DNA of 64,000 nucleotides from assembly GCF_040117685.2 (NCBI RefSeq), contig NZ_JBEDYP020000004.1, forward strand, positions 1-64,000. Direction: 5' to 3'. The notes under the pieces were generated by a model. The model made no database searches, had not been told where the DNA came from, and was given only the letters and a program-made list of their open reading frames with translations. The DNA is from Gracilimonas sp040117685. GTDB lineage: Bacteria > Bacteroidota > Rhodothermia > Balneolales > Balneolaceae. Of this stretch, positions 1-8,957 are shown one piece after another (the first letter of the stretch is position 1; every line of letters begins with the position of its first letter). The translations under genes were made by a program, and so were the position numbers.

Positions 1-44
1 TTGTGTAACGCCTGCCTGACGACTATTTTATCGAAGCCAATTTC

Positions 45-218
45 TTTAACCACTGGTGCAGCTTTGAACATCTAGGTTTTCGCATTTATCGTGAAACGCT
101 TTCGCGTTTTTGGTTATGTTGTACCTACTTGGTTCAGTTATGAATCGGGTGTTTAACCACTGGTGCAGCTTTGAACATCTAGGTTTTCGCATTTATCGTG
201 AAACGCTTTCGCGTTTTT
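45..218. repeat. 67-bp perfect direct repeat (45-111 and 152-218)
   Basis: The 67 bases at 45-111 recur without mismatch at 152-218, separated by 40 unrelated bases. Each copy contains the short hairpin AAACGC-TTTC-GCGTTT. The right copy supplies the last 20 codons and stop of the restriction-methylase frame on the minus strand. The left copy lies at the window edge, where an open minus-strand frame could start at 71 (MFKAAPVV...) and run off the left end. Which parent locus the repeat came from cannot be told from this window. The exact coincidence of the repeat edge with the loss of methylase-like sequence suggests a recombination junction. Confidence 0.9.
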
Positions 219-2189
219 CGTGCGCCGCTTCACCGATAAGTCAAATTGATGCACCTGCCCCTTTTTAGATTTATCTCTCTTCCTGTTTTTCTTTACGAAA
301 ATATTTATTGAGACTCCTTGTTGAATATCAAAGACATTTTCATCTTTTTTACCATCAGGAGTGGTTTCCTTCTTGTTAGAATTACCATGTAGATCAATTA
401 TGTATATATCATCAAAACTTTCAAGCAAGGATTGTCTCATTCTCTTATGTATAATGCCATCTATAAAGCTATTGTTTGATACATAAGCCAAAATTCCTTC
501 TCCATTTTTATCAATAAGGTGTTGTCCATATCTGATAAATTTTATGTAATCATCCGATAAAGGTTGAATATTTCTTTCCTTTAAATTTCTTTTATACTCC
601 TTCATGAGCTTTTCAATCCACACTCCTTTATTCCTACTACTCACCGAATAAGGCGGATTCCCCATCACAACCATCACTGGAGTATCACGCTTAATATGAT
701 TGGCTTCATTTGCTTCTTCACTTAGCCAGCCGGCAAATAAGGTTCCTGTGTCTGGATGGTGTTCTTCCAAAGAATTGGTGAGATAAACCCGGAAACGTTC
801 ACTTCCACTTGGCTCAACACCCGTTTCTCGAAGCAGTAAATCCAATTTTAGGTGTGCCATTGCATAACTAGCCATTAAGATCTCAAATCCATTCAGGCGA
901 GGAATAAGATGCTCTTCCACGTAGGTAGTCCAGATGCCTTGCTGTCCTTCAAACTTGGAATGAATTTGTTTGATCACTTCGGCAAGAAAGGTTCCGGTTC
1001 CCGCGGCCGGGTCCAGGATCTGGACTTTGTGGACTTCCCGCTCTTCTTCCACCATTCCACCTTTGTGACGTTTGTCATGGGTGGGAACTTTTACCTTCAC
1101 TTTTGTTTTAGAGGTGTCGGCCAGTCCGTCTTTCAGTCCAAATTCGACCTTCAGAATGTCATCCACAGCTCGTACAATAAAGTTTACGACCGGTTCTGGC
1201 GTGTACCAAACACCGCGACTTTTCCGAAGCTTAGGATCGTATTCAGCCAGGAACGTTTCATAAAAATGAATGATGGGATCTTGTTGTTGAGTAGCTTTAC
1301 CAAAGTTCTTTAGAAGGCCATCAACATCAGTCGCTCTGAAAATATCAGCTAATCCATCTACCACCCATACGATACGATCATCCAGATCATAACCAGCTAT
1401 GTATTGAAATAGCTTACGAAGAAAGGGATTGGTTTTTGGAATAAGCGCTGCTGCCTCATGTCGATCAAAGGTATCCAAACTTGAATCGTGGAGTCGGGCT
1501 GCAAACATGCCGTAAGCAATCGTCTGGGCATAGATGTCCGCAAACTCCTTCGCCTTGATATCGTGGATCAATACATTCTGAAATGCAGCCAGTTGTTCCC
1601 GTAGGGTATTGTTAGCCGTCTCGTTTACTTTGTTTTTTTGCTTTTCTTCATCGGCATTCAGGGCTTTCTCAATTACATCAGCGAGGATTCGGGCTTTACC
1701 GGCCATCATCTTCGACAGCTTATTGGCACTGCGGATGGTTTGCCCCACATGTGTACCAAAATCTTTGATGATGTTTTCGAACTCATTGTAGTTCTCAGTC
1801 AACCCAACAATACTGCCGTCTTTGATTTCCGCGATAGCAACGGAGGTCAGGAATTCTCCATCCCGAAATACACGGAAATCGAGGTAATCAGTAAAGATCA
1901 GATTCGGGAGACCGGTTTTGTAGCGTTCAAACTGTTCTTTATTCTTCTTCTTTCCTTCGAGATCCGGATCGCCAATGTCTTTGGCTTCAATATATCCAAC
2001 TGGAATTTTGCCTTTAGTGAGGATATAGTCGGGGGCTCCAACATCTGTTCGTGAGGGTTCATTGGTTATAAGCAGGTCGGGTAAAAGATCACCAAGCAAT
2101 GTTTGTAAATCGCCCCGATAGCTGTGTTCCCTCGAAATGCCTGATTTATATCTTAGATTTAACTGATCAACGTATTCCTGAATGGTCAT
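153..2189 (-). pseudogene. Truncated type IIG/ISP-like restriction endonuclease-methyltransferase
   Basis: The 678-residue product has an N-terminal PD-(D/E)xK-like nuclease segment (GAPDYIL...GYIEAK, about residues 51-70), a helical linker, and an N6-adenine methyltransferase core with SAM motif DPAAGTGTF and catalytic motif NPPY. Such single-chain enzymes cleave DNA and methylate adenine at the same site, using a C-terminal target-recognition domain. Family members I know are about 1,000 residues or longer. This one stops soon after the QFDL segment, and its last 20 codons come from the 67-bp direct repeat, so the recognition domain is missing. No helicase domain is seen. It is probably inactive, or needs another subunit outside the window. 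The start (MTIQEYVDQLNLRY) matches the usual family N-terminus. It is convergent with nothing visible and divergent from the mercury operon. Confidence 0.75.
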
Positions 2190-2421
2190 AGATAAACAAT
2201 TTGGTTGGCGCTTAGGCTAACAAAATCAGTGCTCAAAGACAATGTAATTTCTTCCTGCCAATGATGGCTATAAACAACGTTTCCTTTATTCAATATATGA
2301 TCACGCCTTTGGATACTATAATCTCACTCAATAATTCCGAATTTTTTTATAAGTAACCGCCCTTAGACACGGGTATGTACCTAACTTACTTCCTCATTTA
2401 ATCATTTGCTTAAACGTTTCA

Positions 2422-2456
2422 TTGACTTTATATTTAAGCAATCACTTAAATAATAA
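2422..2456 (+). promoter_or_regulatory. Promoter and ArsR-type operator of the mercury operon
   Basis: A perfect inverted repeat, ATTTAAG-6 nt-CTTAAAT, lies at 2432-2451, a few bases before the arsR start. A TTGACT element at 2422-2427 and AT-rich -10-like bases around 2445-2456 put the dyad between the -35 and -10 boxes. ArsR/SmtB repressors bind such dyads and release on metal binding. The assignment to the adjacent ArsR gene is inferred from position. Confidence 0.7.
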
Positions 2457-2461
2457 TTCCT

Positions 2462-2842
2462 ATGAGCAAACAATCCTGTATTCGTGATGTAGCCGATCTG
2501 AACCAGATCAACCGCTGCATTGATTCTATCCATGCGGTAGAATCATCCATCTTAAAACTCTCGGACATACTAAAGCTGGCCGGAAATGATGTTCGCCTCA
2601 AAATTCTGTTCTTGTTGAGCACGGAGGAAGATTTATGCCCGTGCGATTTGAGCGATATTTTAGATATGACCGTACCGGCGGTATCACAACACCTGCGAAA
2701 ATTGAAAGACGCCGGACTTTTAGATTCAAGAAGAGAGGGAAAACTCATCTTCTATTCTCTGCAAGAACCTTATGACGATCTTTTGAAACCACTTTTCAAC
2801 CAAATTGAAAACAATACCATTATGGAGGTATTAGCCGCATGA
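2462..2842 (+). CDS. ArsR/SmtB-family metal-responsive repressor of the mer operon
   Basis: This 126-residue winged-helix protein carries the metal-site motif DLCPCDL (residues 57-63, Cys59 and Cys61), equivalent to the ELCVCDL site in the alpha-3 helix of ArsR/CadC-type sensors. It also has extra Cys6 and Cys19. The recognition helix is VPAVSQHLRKLKDAGLL (71-87). It should dimerise on the dyad at 2432-2451 and come off when Hg(II) or another thiophilic metal binds. Its stop overlaps the merTP start by four bases (ATGA), so the two are translationally coupled. Control of a mer operon by ArsR in place of MerR occurs outside Proteobacteria; a MerR gene does exist about 40 kb away in this island. 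Confidence 0.85.
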   Translation: MSKQSCIRDVADLNQINRCIDSIHAVESSILKLSDILKLAGNDVRLKILFLLSTEEDLCPCDLSDILDMTVPAVSQHLRKLKDAGLLDSRREGKLIFYSLQEPYDDLLKPLFNQIENNTIMEVLAA

Positions 2843-3465
2843 ACAAGCAACAGAAAAATAATTCTGATACCAAATGGCTGGGTGCGGGACTCGGAGTTGC
2901 ATTTATCGCCTCCCTTTGCTGCATCACTCCGGTGCTGGCTATTCTGGCAGGCACAAGTGGTATCGCCTCTACATTTTCATTCATGGACCCATTCCGGCCT
3001 TATTTAATTGGGCTGACTGTTCTTTTACTTGGGTTTGCATGGTACCAAAAACTGAAGCCCTCAAAAGAGATCGACTGTGAATGTGATCCTGAAGAAGCCC
3101 GTTTCACCCAGTCTAAATCGTTTCTTGGCATCGTAACCGTTGTGGCGGCGCTGTTGCTGGCTTTTCCAAATTACTCTCATTGGTTTTTCTCTGACGCTCA
3201 GCCCACTCAAATACAATATGTTTCCGAGGCAGATGTAGAACATGTCATCTTTAATGTGGAGGGCATGACCTGCGCTGGGTGTGAAGCCAGTGTGAAAAAT
3301 GAGTTGGGTAAACTCGATGGAATTATTGAGTCCGAGGTATCCTACGACAGCGGAACGGCTACTATTTCGTATTTGAAAACGAAGCTCACGGAAAAAGAAC
3401 TTCAGGATGCGATCAATAAGACCGGATTTACAGCCAACCTTCAACAAGAGCAAGAAAACGAATAA
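2839..3465 (+). CDS. merT: Mercuric transport fusion protein MerTP
   Basis: The 208-residue protein joins a MerT-like membrane part to a MerP-like domain. Membrane segments lie at about 15-38, 52-69 and 94-112. The first holds the vicinal pair Cys27-Cys28 (SLCCITP) that takes Hg(II), and the loop after the second has Cys80-x-Cys82. The C-terminal heavy-metal-associated domain has GMTCAGC (Cys145, Cys148). It brings Hg(II) into the cytoplasm and hands it to MerA. It overlaps the repressor gene by four bases and is followed by merA after four bases. The fused form replaces separate merT and merP. Confidence 0.9.
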   Translation: MNKQQKNNSDTKWLGAGLGVAFIASLCCITPVLAILAGTSGIASTFSFMDPFRPYLIGLTVLLLGFAWYQKLKPSKEIDCECDPEEARFTQSKSFLGIVTVVAALLLAFPNYSHWFFSDAQPTQIQYVSEADVEHVIFNVEGMTCAGCEASVKNELGKLDGIIESEVSYDSGTATISYLKTKLTEKELQDAINKTGFTANLQQEQENE

Positions 3466-3469
3466 TAGG

Positions 3470-5107
3470 ATGAAAGAACTGGAACTGGACATAGCGGGCA
3501 TGACATGTGATCATTGCGCCGTGTCTATTGAAAATAATCTATCCAAACTAAACGGAATACAGAAGGCGTATGTAAGCTACCCTAAAGGGAAAGCCACGAT
3601 ATCATTTGATGAATCCACCCTTGATAAAGCTTCAGTGATTGAAGCCGTAAATCAGACGGGAAAGTATCAGGTAGTGGGCGACTCTGGAAAAGAGCAATCG
3701 GGTGATAACCATTACTCGTTGATTATTATCGGGGGCGGTTCGGCCGCTTTTGCTGCCGCTATCCGAACGAGTGAATTGGGTGGAACCGCGCTGATTATTA
3801 ATAAAGGTTTGCCAACCGGTGGAACGTGCGTAAATGTGGGGTGCGTGCCTTCCAAAACACTGATCCGAACAGCAGAAGCCTTTCACAATGCTTCCCATCC
3901 GAGGTTTGAAGGGATTGAAACCACGGCAACCATTAGTGATTTCAAAAAAGTGATTGAGCAAAAACGGAAGATGGTTCGTGATCTTCGCCAGGAAAAGTAT
4001 GTGAATGTTATAAAGGATGATCCAAACATTACCCTCATTGAGGGGTACGGAAAGTTAATTCAAGCAAATCAGGTTCAGGTTAATAATTCAACCTATACCG
4101 CTGAGAACATTTTAATTGCCACAGGAGCTTCCCCGTTTATTCCTGAAATACCCGGACTGAAAGAAGCGGGATATCTGACCAATGAATCGGCCTATGAACT
4201 TGAGGAACTTCCGGAAGAGCTCGTCATACTTGGCGGCGGATATATTGCTCTTGAAAATGCGCAACTCTTTAGTCGGCTTGGAAGCAAGGTGACTGTATTG
4301 CAGCGATCAGAACATGTGTTAAGTGATCAACCCGAAGAGCTTGCAACAGCCTTGACGGGATATTTGGAAGAGGAAGGATTGACCATTTTGACGAATACAG
4401 ATATTCTGGAGGTTACAAAATCAGATAAAAAAAGAAGTATTCGGTTTACGGTAAACGGAGAAGAAAAAGAACTTGAAGCCAATCAGATATTAGTTGCTAC
4501 CGGCAGGCAGGGAAATACAGGGAACCTGAATCTTAAATCCGCAGGAATTGAGACCAAAGGACGCAATTACATTCCCGTTGATGAAACCATGCGAACCAAT
4601 ACACCCAACATCTTTGCCGCCGGCGATGTACTTGGCGAACGGCAGTTCGTGTACACTGCGGCCTATGAAGGAAAAATCGCAGCTGAAAATGCGATGAGAG
4701 CCAGTCATGGAAAAGCCGATTTTTCAGTCTTACCGTGGGTTATTTTCACTGATCCACAAGTGGCCGGTGTGGGCATGGATGAACAACAAGCCGAAGAAGA
4801 GGGAGTCAACTATCAGGCAACGAAACTTACGCTGGACAATGTACCTCGGTCCATCGCCGCTCGGGACACCCGTGGTTATATCAAATTAATCCGAAACAAA
4901 GACAATGACCGTTTGATTGGAGCCCGTATTTTGGCACCGGAAGGCTCTGAACTACTAATGGAACTGGTTCTGGCGATTCGACATGGCGTAACCATTCAGT
5001 CACTCAAGTCGGAATTTCATCCCTATCTGACTCTTTCTGAAGGAATTAAGCTTGCGGCTCTCACTTTCGACAAAGACGTGAAGAAATTGAGCTGCTGTGC
5101 GGTTTGA
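3470..5107 (+). CDS. merA: Mercuric reductase MerA with N-terminal HMA domain
   Basis: The flavoprotein reduces Hg(II) to volatile Hg(0) with NADPH in the cytosol. From the ATG at 3470 it has 545 residues: an HMA domain with GMTCDHC (Cys13, Cys16), an FAD-binding GGGSAAF (about 88-94), the redox-active GTCVNVGCVPSK (Cys120, Cys125), a second nucleotide fold (LGGGYIALE), and the C-terminal vicinal pair LSCCAV (Cys542-Cys543) that delivers Hg to the active site of the partner subunit. The open frame extends 21 codons upstream, but the ATG at 3470 starts the HMA domain and lies just after merTP, so it is preferred. All catalytic residues are present. Confidence 0.95.
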   Translation: MKELELDIAGMTCDHCAVSIENNLSKLNGIQKAYVSYPKGKATISFDESTLDKASVIEAVNQTGKYQVVGDSGKEQSGDNHYSLIIIGGGSAAFAAAIRTSELGGTALIINKGLPTGGTCVNVGCVPSKTLIRTAEAFHNASHPRFEGIETTATISDFKKVIEQKRKMVRDLRQEKYVNVIKDDPNITLIEGYGKLIQANQVQVNNSTYTAENILIATGASPFIPEIPGLKEAGYLTNESAYELEELPEELVILGGGYIALENAQLFSRLGSKVTVLQRSEHVLSDQPEELATALTGYLEEEGLTILTNTDILEVTKSDKKRSIRFTVNGEEKELEANQILVATGRQGNTGNLNLKSAGIETKGRNYIPVDETMRTNTPNIFAAGDVLGERQFVYTAAYEGKIAAENAMRASHGKADFSVLPWVIFTDPQVAGVGMDEQQAEEEGVNYQATKLTLDNVPRSIAARDTRGYIKLIRNKDNDRLIGARILAPEGSELLMELVLAIRHGVTIQSLKSEFHPYLTLSEGIKLAALTFDKDVKKLSCCAV

Positions 5108-5159
5108 CAGAGTGTTAACAACCATTTGACTCAATCAAAGGTGAAGTTCCTTCATCTAA

Positions 5160-5330
5160 TTACACTTCTATAGTGCTATGGCTGAAGGTGTAAGGTTTCA
5201 GAATCTCGTGAATTCTCTTATTCACATCATCCGGATTATAAAGGTTGCTGGCTTCTAATTTATTTAAGAATCCCGACTTATTTTTGAGTAGATTTTCAAA
5301 AATAACTGGAAATCCCGATTTGAATTCCTG
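5160..5330 (-). pseudogene. Possible C-terminal remnant of a CDF metal exporter
   Basis: A minus-strand frame of 56 codons runs from inside the porin 3' end to a stop at 5160. It reads like real protein (KLEASNLYNPDDVNKRIHEI, ending in HSTIEV) but has no ATG and is out of frame with the porin. The ending with KRIHEIL and HSTIEV resembles the cytoplasmic C-terminal domain of cation diffusion facilitators, which often finish with a similar HTTIQ/E pattern. It may be the residue of a deleted gene fused behind the porin. The resemblance is by eye only. No terminator was seen for merA in this gap. Confidence 0.35.
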
Positions 5331-6525
5331 CAATTTTTGCCGCTGGATTACCCAAAATATCTTGCTGCTGCATATATCGGTAGTTCAAGCGCAGCACGGT
5401 TTGAGCAGAAGGCCTGAAGCTCACACCTGGAACAATGGCCCACAAATCATCTGAAATATTTGCTCCTGTTTCTCGAAATGTTCCCACATTCCAGTCCACA
5501 TATTCCAGCCTGACAGCCAGGTTTAGTACCGCATTCTCAAAACCAGCCAACGGCTGCCTGAAAACCGGCTGCACGATATCCACAAATCCGCCTTGCTGCC
5601 GGTCTCCGAATTGCTGTCCGTAGGTTTGCGGAACATCAACCATCACCCATGCCCATTCGCCGGTTATGTAGGTACTTGTTTTTTCCAGGGAGGTATTAAA
5701 ATCTATGGCAAAAACATCCAACCGCCTTTCTTCATCCAGAATCAGTCCGTCATCTTCAAAGGTATTGTAAACCCCTCCCATATAAGAAAGGCCAATTTCT
5801 CCGATGTTCTGATTTTTCACAGCGAGTTTTCCTGTAATTAAAGGTTGCCCATTGTTGCTTTCTTCAAAACGTTCGAAATTTTCTTTGGCTGCGGGGAGAA
5901 AGGTTTTGTTTTCCCCGTTTGCGATAATGCTGTTATCAAATCCGTTGGTGAGATAAACCTCGTAGCCAAAAGCCCAATCGTTAACATATCGCTTTCCGTA
6001 GAGGCCAAAACCCACGTTGCTCCAGGTAGCAGGCAGCATTTCGGTCATGGCAATGGGCCGGTCAACAAACTCCCATTTAGGGCCATCATGATTTTGGTTA
6101 AAAGCCCCAATAGGATTCATAATAATCCCTCCACGAAAATTAAGCATCGGGAAAAAATTGATATCCAATGCCGCAAACTCAACGGCAATCTCGTTACCAC
6201 CTTCTTCAAATTCAATTTCTGAAAGAAACTTGACTTTTGGATGAATGGAAGAGCCTACAAAAAGTGTAAACCGAGGAACGCGGAAGGTATGGCCTTCGGT
6301 AATCCCGTCTTCTCCTATATATTGGTAATCGGCCTCTATATAGCCACCGACAGAGACAGGCGATGTTCCCGCCTGGAAAAACGGGCGCTCATAAACGGCA
6401 TCCATGTTCATTGTATCTTCCGCCAATGTATCGCGCGGGGTATCTTTGAACAGGGTACTATCAACCTGTGCGTTGGCGTTGATTGTACTGAATAGAATTA
6501 AAAAAAGTAGTATTATTTTTTTCAT
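5296..6525 (-). CDS. Phosphate-selective-porin-like outer-membrane beta-barrel
   Basis: The 409-residue product has a clear signal peptide (MKKIILLFLILFSTINANAQ) and alternating amphipathic strands typical of OprO/OprP-type porins. It ends with an aromatic residue (SSYF), as barrels do. Visible segments include GGYIEADYQY, FRVPRFTLFVG, FAALDINFFPMLNFRGGIIMNPIG and LNYRYMQQQ. It should form a passive outer-membrane channel; the substrate cannot be inferred. It is the last gene of a minus-strand unit with a Rieske protein (30 bases upstream) and a di-heme oxidoreductase, which suggests passage of a substrate or ion handled by these redox proteins. Confidence 0.8.
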   Translation of the reverse strand: MKKIILLFLILFSTINANAQVDSTLFKDTPRDTLAEDTMNMDAVYERPFFQAGTSPVSVGGYIEADYQYIGEDGITEGHTFRVPRFTLFVGSSIHPKVKFLSEIEFEEGGNEIAVEFAALDINFFPMLNFRGGIIMNPIGAFNQNHDGPKWEFVDRPIAMTEMLPATWSNVGFGLYGKRYVNDWAFGYEVYLTNGFDNSIIANGENKTFLPAAKENFERFEESNNGQPLITGKLAVKNQNIGEIGLSYMGGVYNTFEDDGLILDEERRLDVFAIDFNTSLEKTSTYITGEWAWVMVDVPQTYGQQFGDRQQGGFVDIVQPVFRQPLAGFENAVLNLAVRLEYVDWNVGTFRETGANISDDLWAIVPGVSFRPSAQTVLRLNYRYMQQQDILGNPAAKIAGIQIGISSYF

Positions 6526-6555
6526 AAGGGCTAAAAATATTTTTTAAAGATGTAC

Positions 6556-6996
6556 TTATCCCATATCGATTTTTAATAAAGTACCTTCAACCTGTACAGG
6601 AAAAGTTCGAAGCGGAGCTTCTGCCGGACCATTCTGCACTTCTCCGTTTTGGGTAAATTCACTTCCGTGGGCGGGACACTGAAGCCGGTCGCCATATACT
6701 TGAAGCTCAGTACCCTTGTGGGTGCATTTCATAAGCAAAGCTCGGTATTCCGTTTCAGAAAATCTGAAGATGGATACCGGGTATTTAAGTCGGTTATTAT
6801 AGGCCACAATATATTTCCTGAATTTATTTTCTTCCTTGTTTTCATATTCAAACGAAGACAGGGGAACAAGTAAATACTCATCTTCAAATTGAGCATTCAG
6901 ATATTTTGGACCTGAGCAGCCTTCAAGGAAAAATGCTGCCCCCACAAGGCCAAGGCAACTATAACTGCAGGTTTTTATAAATTCTTTTCGTTCCAT
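6556..6996 (-). CDS. Secreted Rieske [2Fe-2S] protein
   Basis: The 146-residue protein carries both Rieske ligand motifs, CTHKG (Cys91, His93) and CPAHGSEF (Cys107, His110), spaced as in small single-domain Rieske proteins, and ends with a short beta segment (PLRTFPVQVEGTLLKI). The N-terminus has a hydrophobic segment with FFLEGC, a possible lipobox at Cys27, so it is likely exported and membrane-anchored. It would pass single electrons in the periplasm. It lies 9 bases after the di-heme oxidoreductase and 30 bases before the porin, so co-expression is likely. It is not a bc1-type subunit, since no cytochrome b is nearby. Confidence 0.85.
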   Translation of the reverse strand: MERKEFIKTCSYSCLGLVGAAFFLEGCSGPKYLNAQFEDEYLLVPLSSFEYENKEENKFRKYIVAYNNRLKYPVSIFRFSETEYRALLMKCTHKGTELQVYGDRLQCPAHGSEFTQNGEVQNGPAEAPLRTFPVQVEGTLLKIDMG

Positions 6997-7005
6997 AGTA
7001 CTTGG

Positions 7006-8202
7006 TTAAAGAGATTCCAAAAACATGATTAGTGCTTCTTTTTCTTCAGGGGAGAGCAATTGAAATTGATCACGGCTGTTTTGAGCCTCCCCGCCATGCA
7101 TCAATATTGCCTCTTCAATACTTTCAGCCCGGCCATCATGCATCAGGAAGTACTTTCCACCTTGTGAATCGGGTGACAACCCCAATCCCCATAAGGGAGG
7201 GGTCCTCCATTCGTATGTTTCCGCTGAACCTTCCGTAGCTCCGTCATCCAATTCAGGCCCCATATCGTGTAGCAATAGATCGGTATATGGATAAAATGTT
7301 TTGTTTGAAAGTGCGGCAATGTCTGTTTCCGGAGTGGTCCATTGCGGGGTATGACACGAACTGCATTGGATAGTAGTGAATATCCCTTTTCCTTTTAAAA
7401 CAAGGGGATTTTGTGGCTTTCGCTGGATGGGAGCCTTTAACGTCTTCAGGTAAAAAACTACATCTCTTACCACTTGATCCGATACTTCCGGATCTGTCGT
7501 CAAACCCGAGTAAACATCCAGAGGTTCGAAGGTAGATGTGACCCCAATATCCTGGTTATAAGCTGTAGCGGTTTGGTGCAACAAATTAACAGCTGATGCC
7601 TTCTTACCAAACCGGCCAATATACTTGCCATTTTCTGGCTGATGATGATCTTCCGGGATGAAGTAATCCGGTGGAGTAACATAGTTGGGAACACCTGAAA
7701 TTCCATCTTCGTCTTCATCATTGGGGTCGGTATTTTCTAGAATTTGTTGATCTGTCAGTGCGGCCAACAAGCCCAGCCCGGTAACGGCCGGAGGCGTCAT
7801 TTTCATACTTGGAACCCCTTCAGGTAATTTTTCCGGCTGATATCCGGGAATAGCCCGGTTTTGAAGTTGTGGTGCACCAGGCGCATTAATCGGTGAATTA
7901 GGCTCAGTTTGTCCAAACCGGATAAGTGATGTTGATGGATGCCCTTTTCCATCGCCAGGGTGGCAACTCCCACACGAAGTGGCCACAAAAATAGGCCCTA
8001 AGCCCGTTTGGGGTGTAAAAACATCATCATTAAAGGCAATGTCCCCTTTAAGAAATTGATCTTGTTCTTCGTGAGTCAATCCGGGTATGGGGCCATCCAG
8101 TAAATCTTTCTCAGCCGGGGCTTCTGGTACAACTGTATCACAGCCGATCATTAGCAGAAGGAAACAGGTGTACAATACTGGTATCCAAATACGATATTTC
8201 AT
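7006..8202 (-). CDS. Di-heme oxidoreductase (DHOR/DUF1111 family) lipoprotein
   Basis: The 398-residue protein has a lipoprotein signal (LLLMIGC, Cys21) and two CxxCH haem sites, CGSCH (77-81) and CSSCH (280-284). It shows the family segments PPAVTGLGLLAAL and DEDEDGISG, and a distal region with HDMGPELDDG. DHOR proteins resemble di-haem cytochrome c peroxidases and are often found beside imelysin-like iron genes. The exact reaction is not established. It heads the operon, and two DtxR-like palindromes lie 26-61 bases before its start, so control by iron or manganese is plausible. Confidence 0.85.
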   Translation of the reverse strand: MKYRIWIPVLYTCFLLLMIGCDTVVPEAPAEKDLLDGPIPGLTHEEQDQFLKGDIAFNDDVFTPQTGLGPIFVATSCGSCHPGDGKGHPSTSLIRFGQTEPNSPINAPGAPQLQNRAIPGYQPEKLPEGVPSMKMTPPAVTGLGLLAALTDQQILENTDPNDEDEDGISGVPNYVTPPDYFIPEDHHQPENGKYIGRFGKKASAVNLLHQTATAYNQDIGVTSTFEPLDVYSGLTTDPEVSDQVVRDVVFYLKTLKAPIQRKPQNPLVLKGKGIFTTIQCSSCHTPQWTTPETDIAALSNKTFYPYTDLLLHDMGPELDDGATEGSAETYEWRTPPLWGLGLSPDSQGGKYFLMHDGRAESIEEAILMHGGEAQNSRDQFQLLSPEEKEALIMFLESL

Positions 8203-8227
8203 GATGTTTAATAATCAAAATTATTTA

Positions 8228-8263
8228 TTAGTCTTGACTAAAAATATAATTTGTCTTGATTAA
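8228..8263 (-). promoter_or_regulatory. Two DtxR-like operator boxes before the di-heme operon
   Basis: TTAGTCTTGACTAA at 8228-8241 is a perfect 6-2-6 palindrome. A second, weaker copy TTTGTCTTGATTAA lies at 8250-8263, 22 bp further, about two helical turns. They sit 26-61 bases before the di-heme gene start, where they would cover the promoter. The same motif class precedes the ZIP transporter gene at 57,054-57,084. The regulator is not in the window; a DtxR/MntR-type protein is inferred from the TTAG...CTAA pattern. Confidence 0.6.
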
Positions 8264-8349
8264 AAACAATGTTCAATTAATACTACCATACTTAGCTGAT
8301 GCGAATTTTTTATGATAAATAAAACAGTAAGATCCGTAAGAAAAGAGAA

Positions 8350-8448
8350 ATGAATAAACAGTTTGATCCCTTGAGAAGTGGTGAAAGCATCAACTATTGG
8401 AATGGTTTAGGAATGATTGCCAAGCATTTTTATACATTAAACAACTAA
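8350..8448 (+). CDS. Possible 32-residue small ORF, unrecognised
   Basis: In the 339-base gap between the di-heme gene and ynfA, a plus-strand frame starts with ATG after AAGAGAA and encodes 32 residues (begins MNKQFDPLRSGESINYW, ends FYTLNN). It is preceded by purine-rich bases that could serve as a ribosome site. I recognise no family. It could be a remnant of a longer gene or chance. The rest of this gap holds the two operator boxes and no other feature I can support. Confidence 0.2.
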   Translation: MNKQFDPLRSGESINYWNGLGMIAKHFYTLNN

Positions 8449-8541
8449 CAGTGTTAAGCCACCCTGTTTTAGAATCATAAAGCCGATTGAAAATGAAATC
8501 ACGATTGGATAAGTGCGAATTTCAGAATTTCATGGATCTTT

Positions 8542-8880
8542 TTATCCTCTTGGCCAGTACATCATTATTATTACACCAATTAAGGCAAATCCGGCACCAA
8601 TCATATCAAATTTATCGGGCTGAATGTCATCTATTTTCCACCCCCACAGGAGTGATAGAACAATAAAAACCCCTCCATATGCTGCGAATACTCGGCCAAA
8701 GTGCGCGGGTTGCAGTGTGGGTAGAAATCCATACAGCGCCAACAGCATCATCCCAGAGATACCATATACCCAGCTTTTGCTTTCGCGGAGCCATATCCAC
8801 ACTAAATACCCTCCGCCAATTTCCAGAAGTCCCGCTACGATAAAATAGAATACTGATTTCAGATAGATCATTATTATCAT
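8542..8880 (-). CDS. ynfA: YnfA/UPF0060-family small membrane protein
   Basis: The 112-residue protein has four hydrophobic segments and the family features GLLEIGGGYLVWIWLRE, LQPAHFGRVFAAYGGVFI and a short C-terminal membrane segment ending in MYWPRG. YnfA proteins are small inner-membrane proteins related to SMR-type exporters; their substrate is uncertain. A start three codons later (MIYLKS) is also possible. It is divergent from the thioredoxin-like gene with 77 bases between them. It is an accessory in this metal region and not obviously in an operon with neighbours. Confidence 0.85.
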   Translation of the reverse strand: MIIMIYLKSVFYFIVAGLLEIGGGYLVWIWLRESKSWVYGISGMMLLALYGFLPTLQPAHFGRVFAAYGGVFIVLSLLWGWKIDDIQPDKFDMIGAGFALIGVIIMMYWPRG

Positions 8881-8957
8881 TAATCATTTTTAGAATCTGT
8901 AAAAGATAATGCATAGCTTTTGTAATCCTTTAAATACTTATTAAACCAATCAGCAGT

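Noticed and set aside
1..71. Start of a gene running off the left edge on the minus strand (MFKAAPVV...)
   Set aside because: Only 23 codons are visible, there is no clear ribosome site, and another frame on the plus strand is open as well, so it is mentioned only with the repeat.
45..218. 67-bp repeats as integron attC sites
   Set aside because: GTTTAAC at 151 fits one core-site half, and TAACCA...TGGTTA pair for one copy. The second copy has no matching partner box, the inner L-box pairing is missing, and no integron integrase was seen.
3407..3469. Upstream extension of MerA
   Set aside because: The longer frame overlaps merTP out of frame and adds residues unlike MerA; the ATG at 3470 begins the HMA domain.
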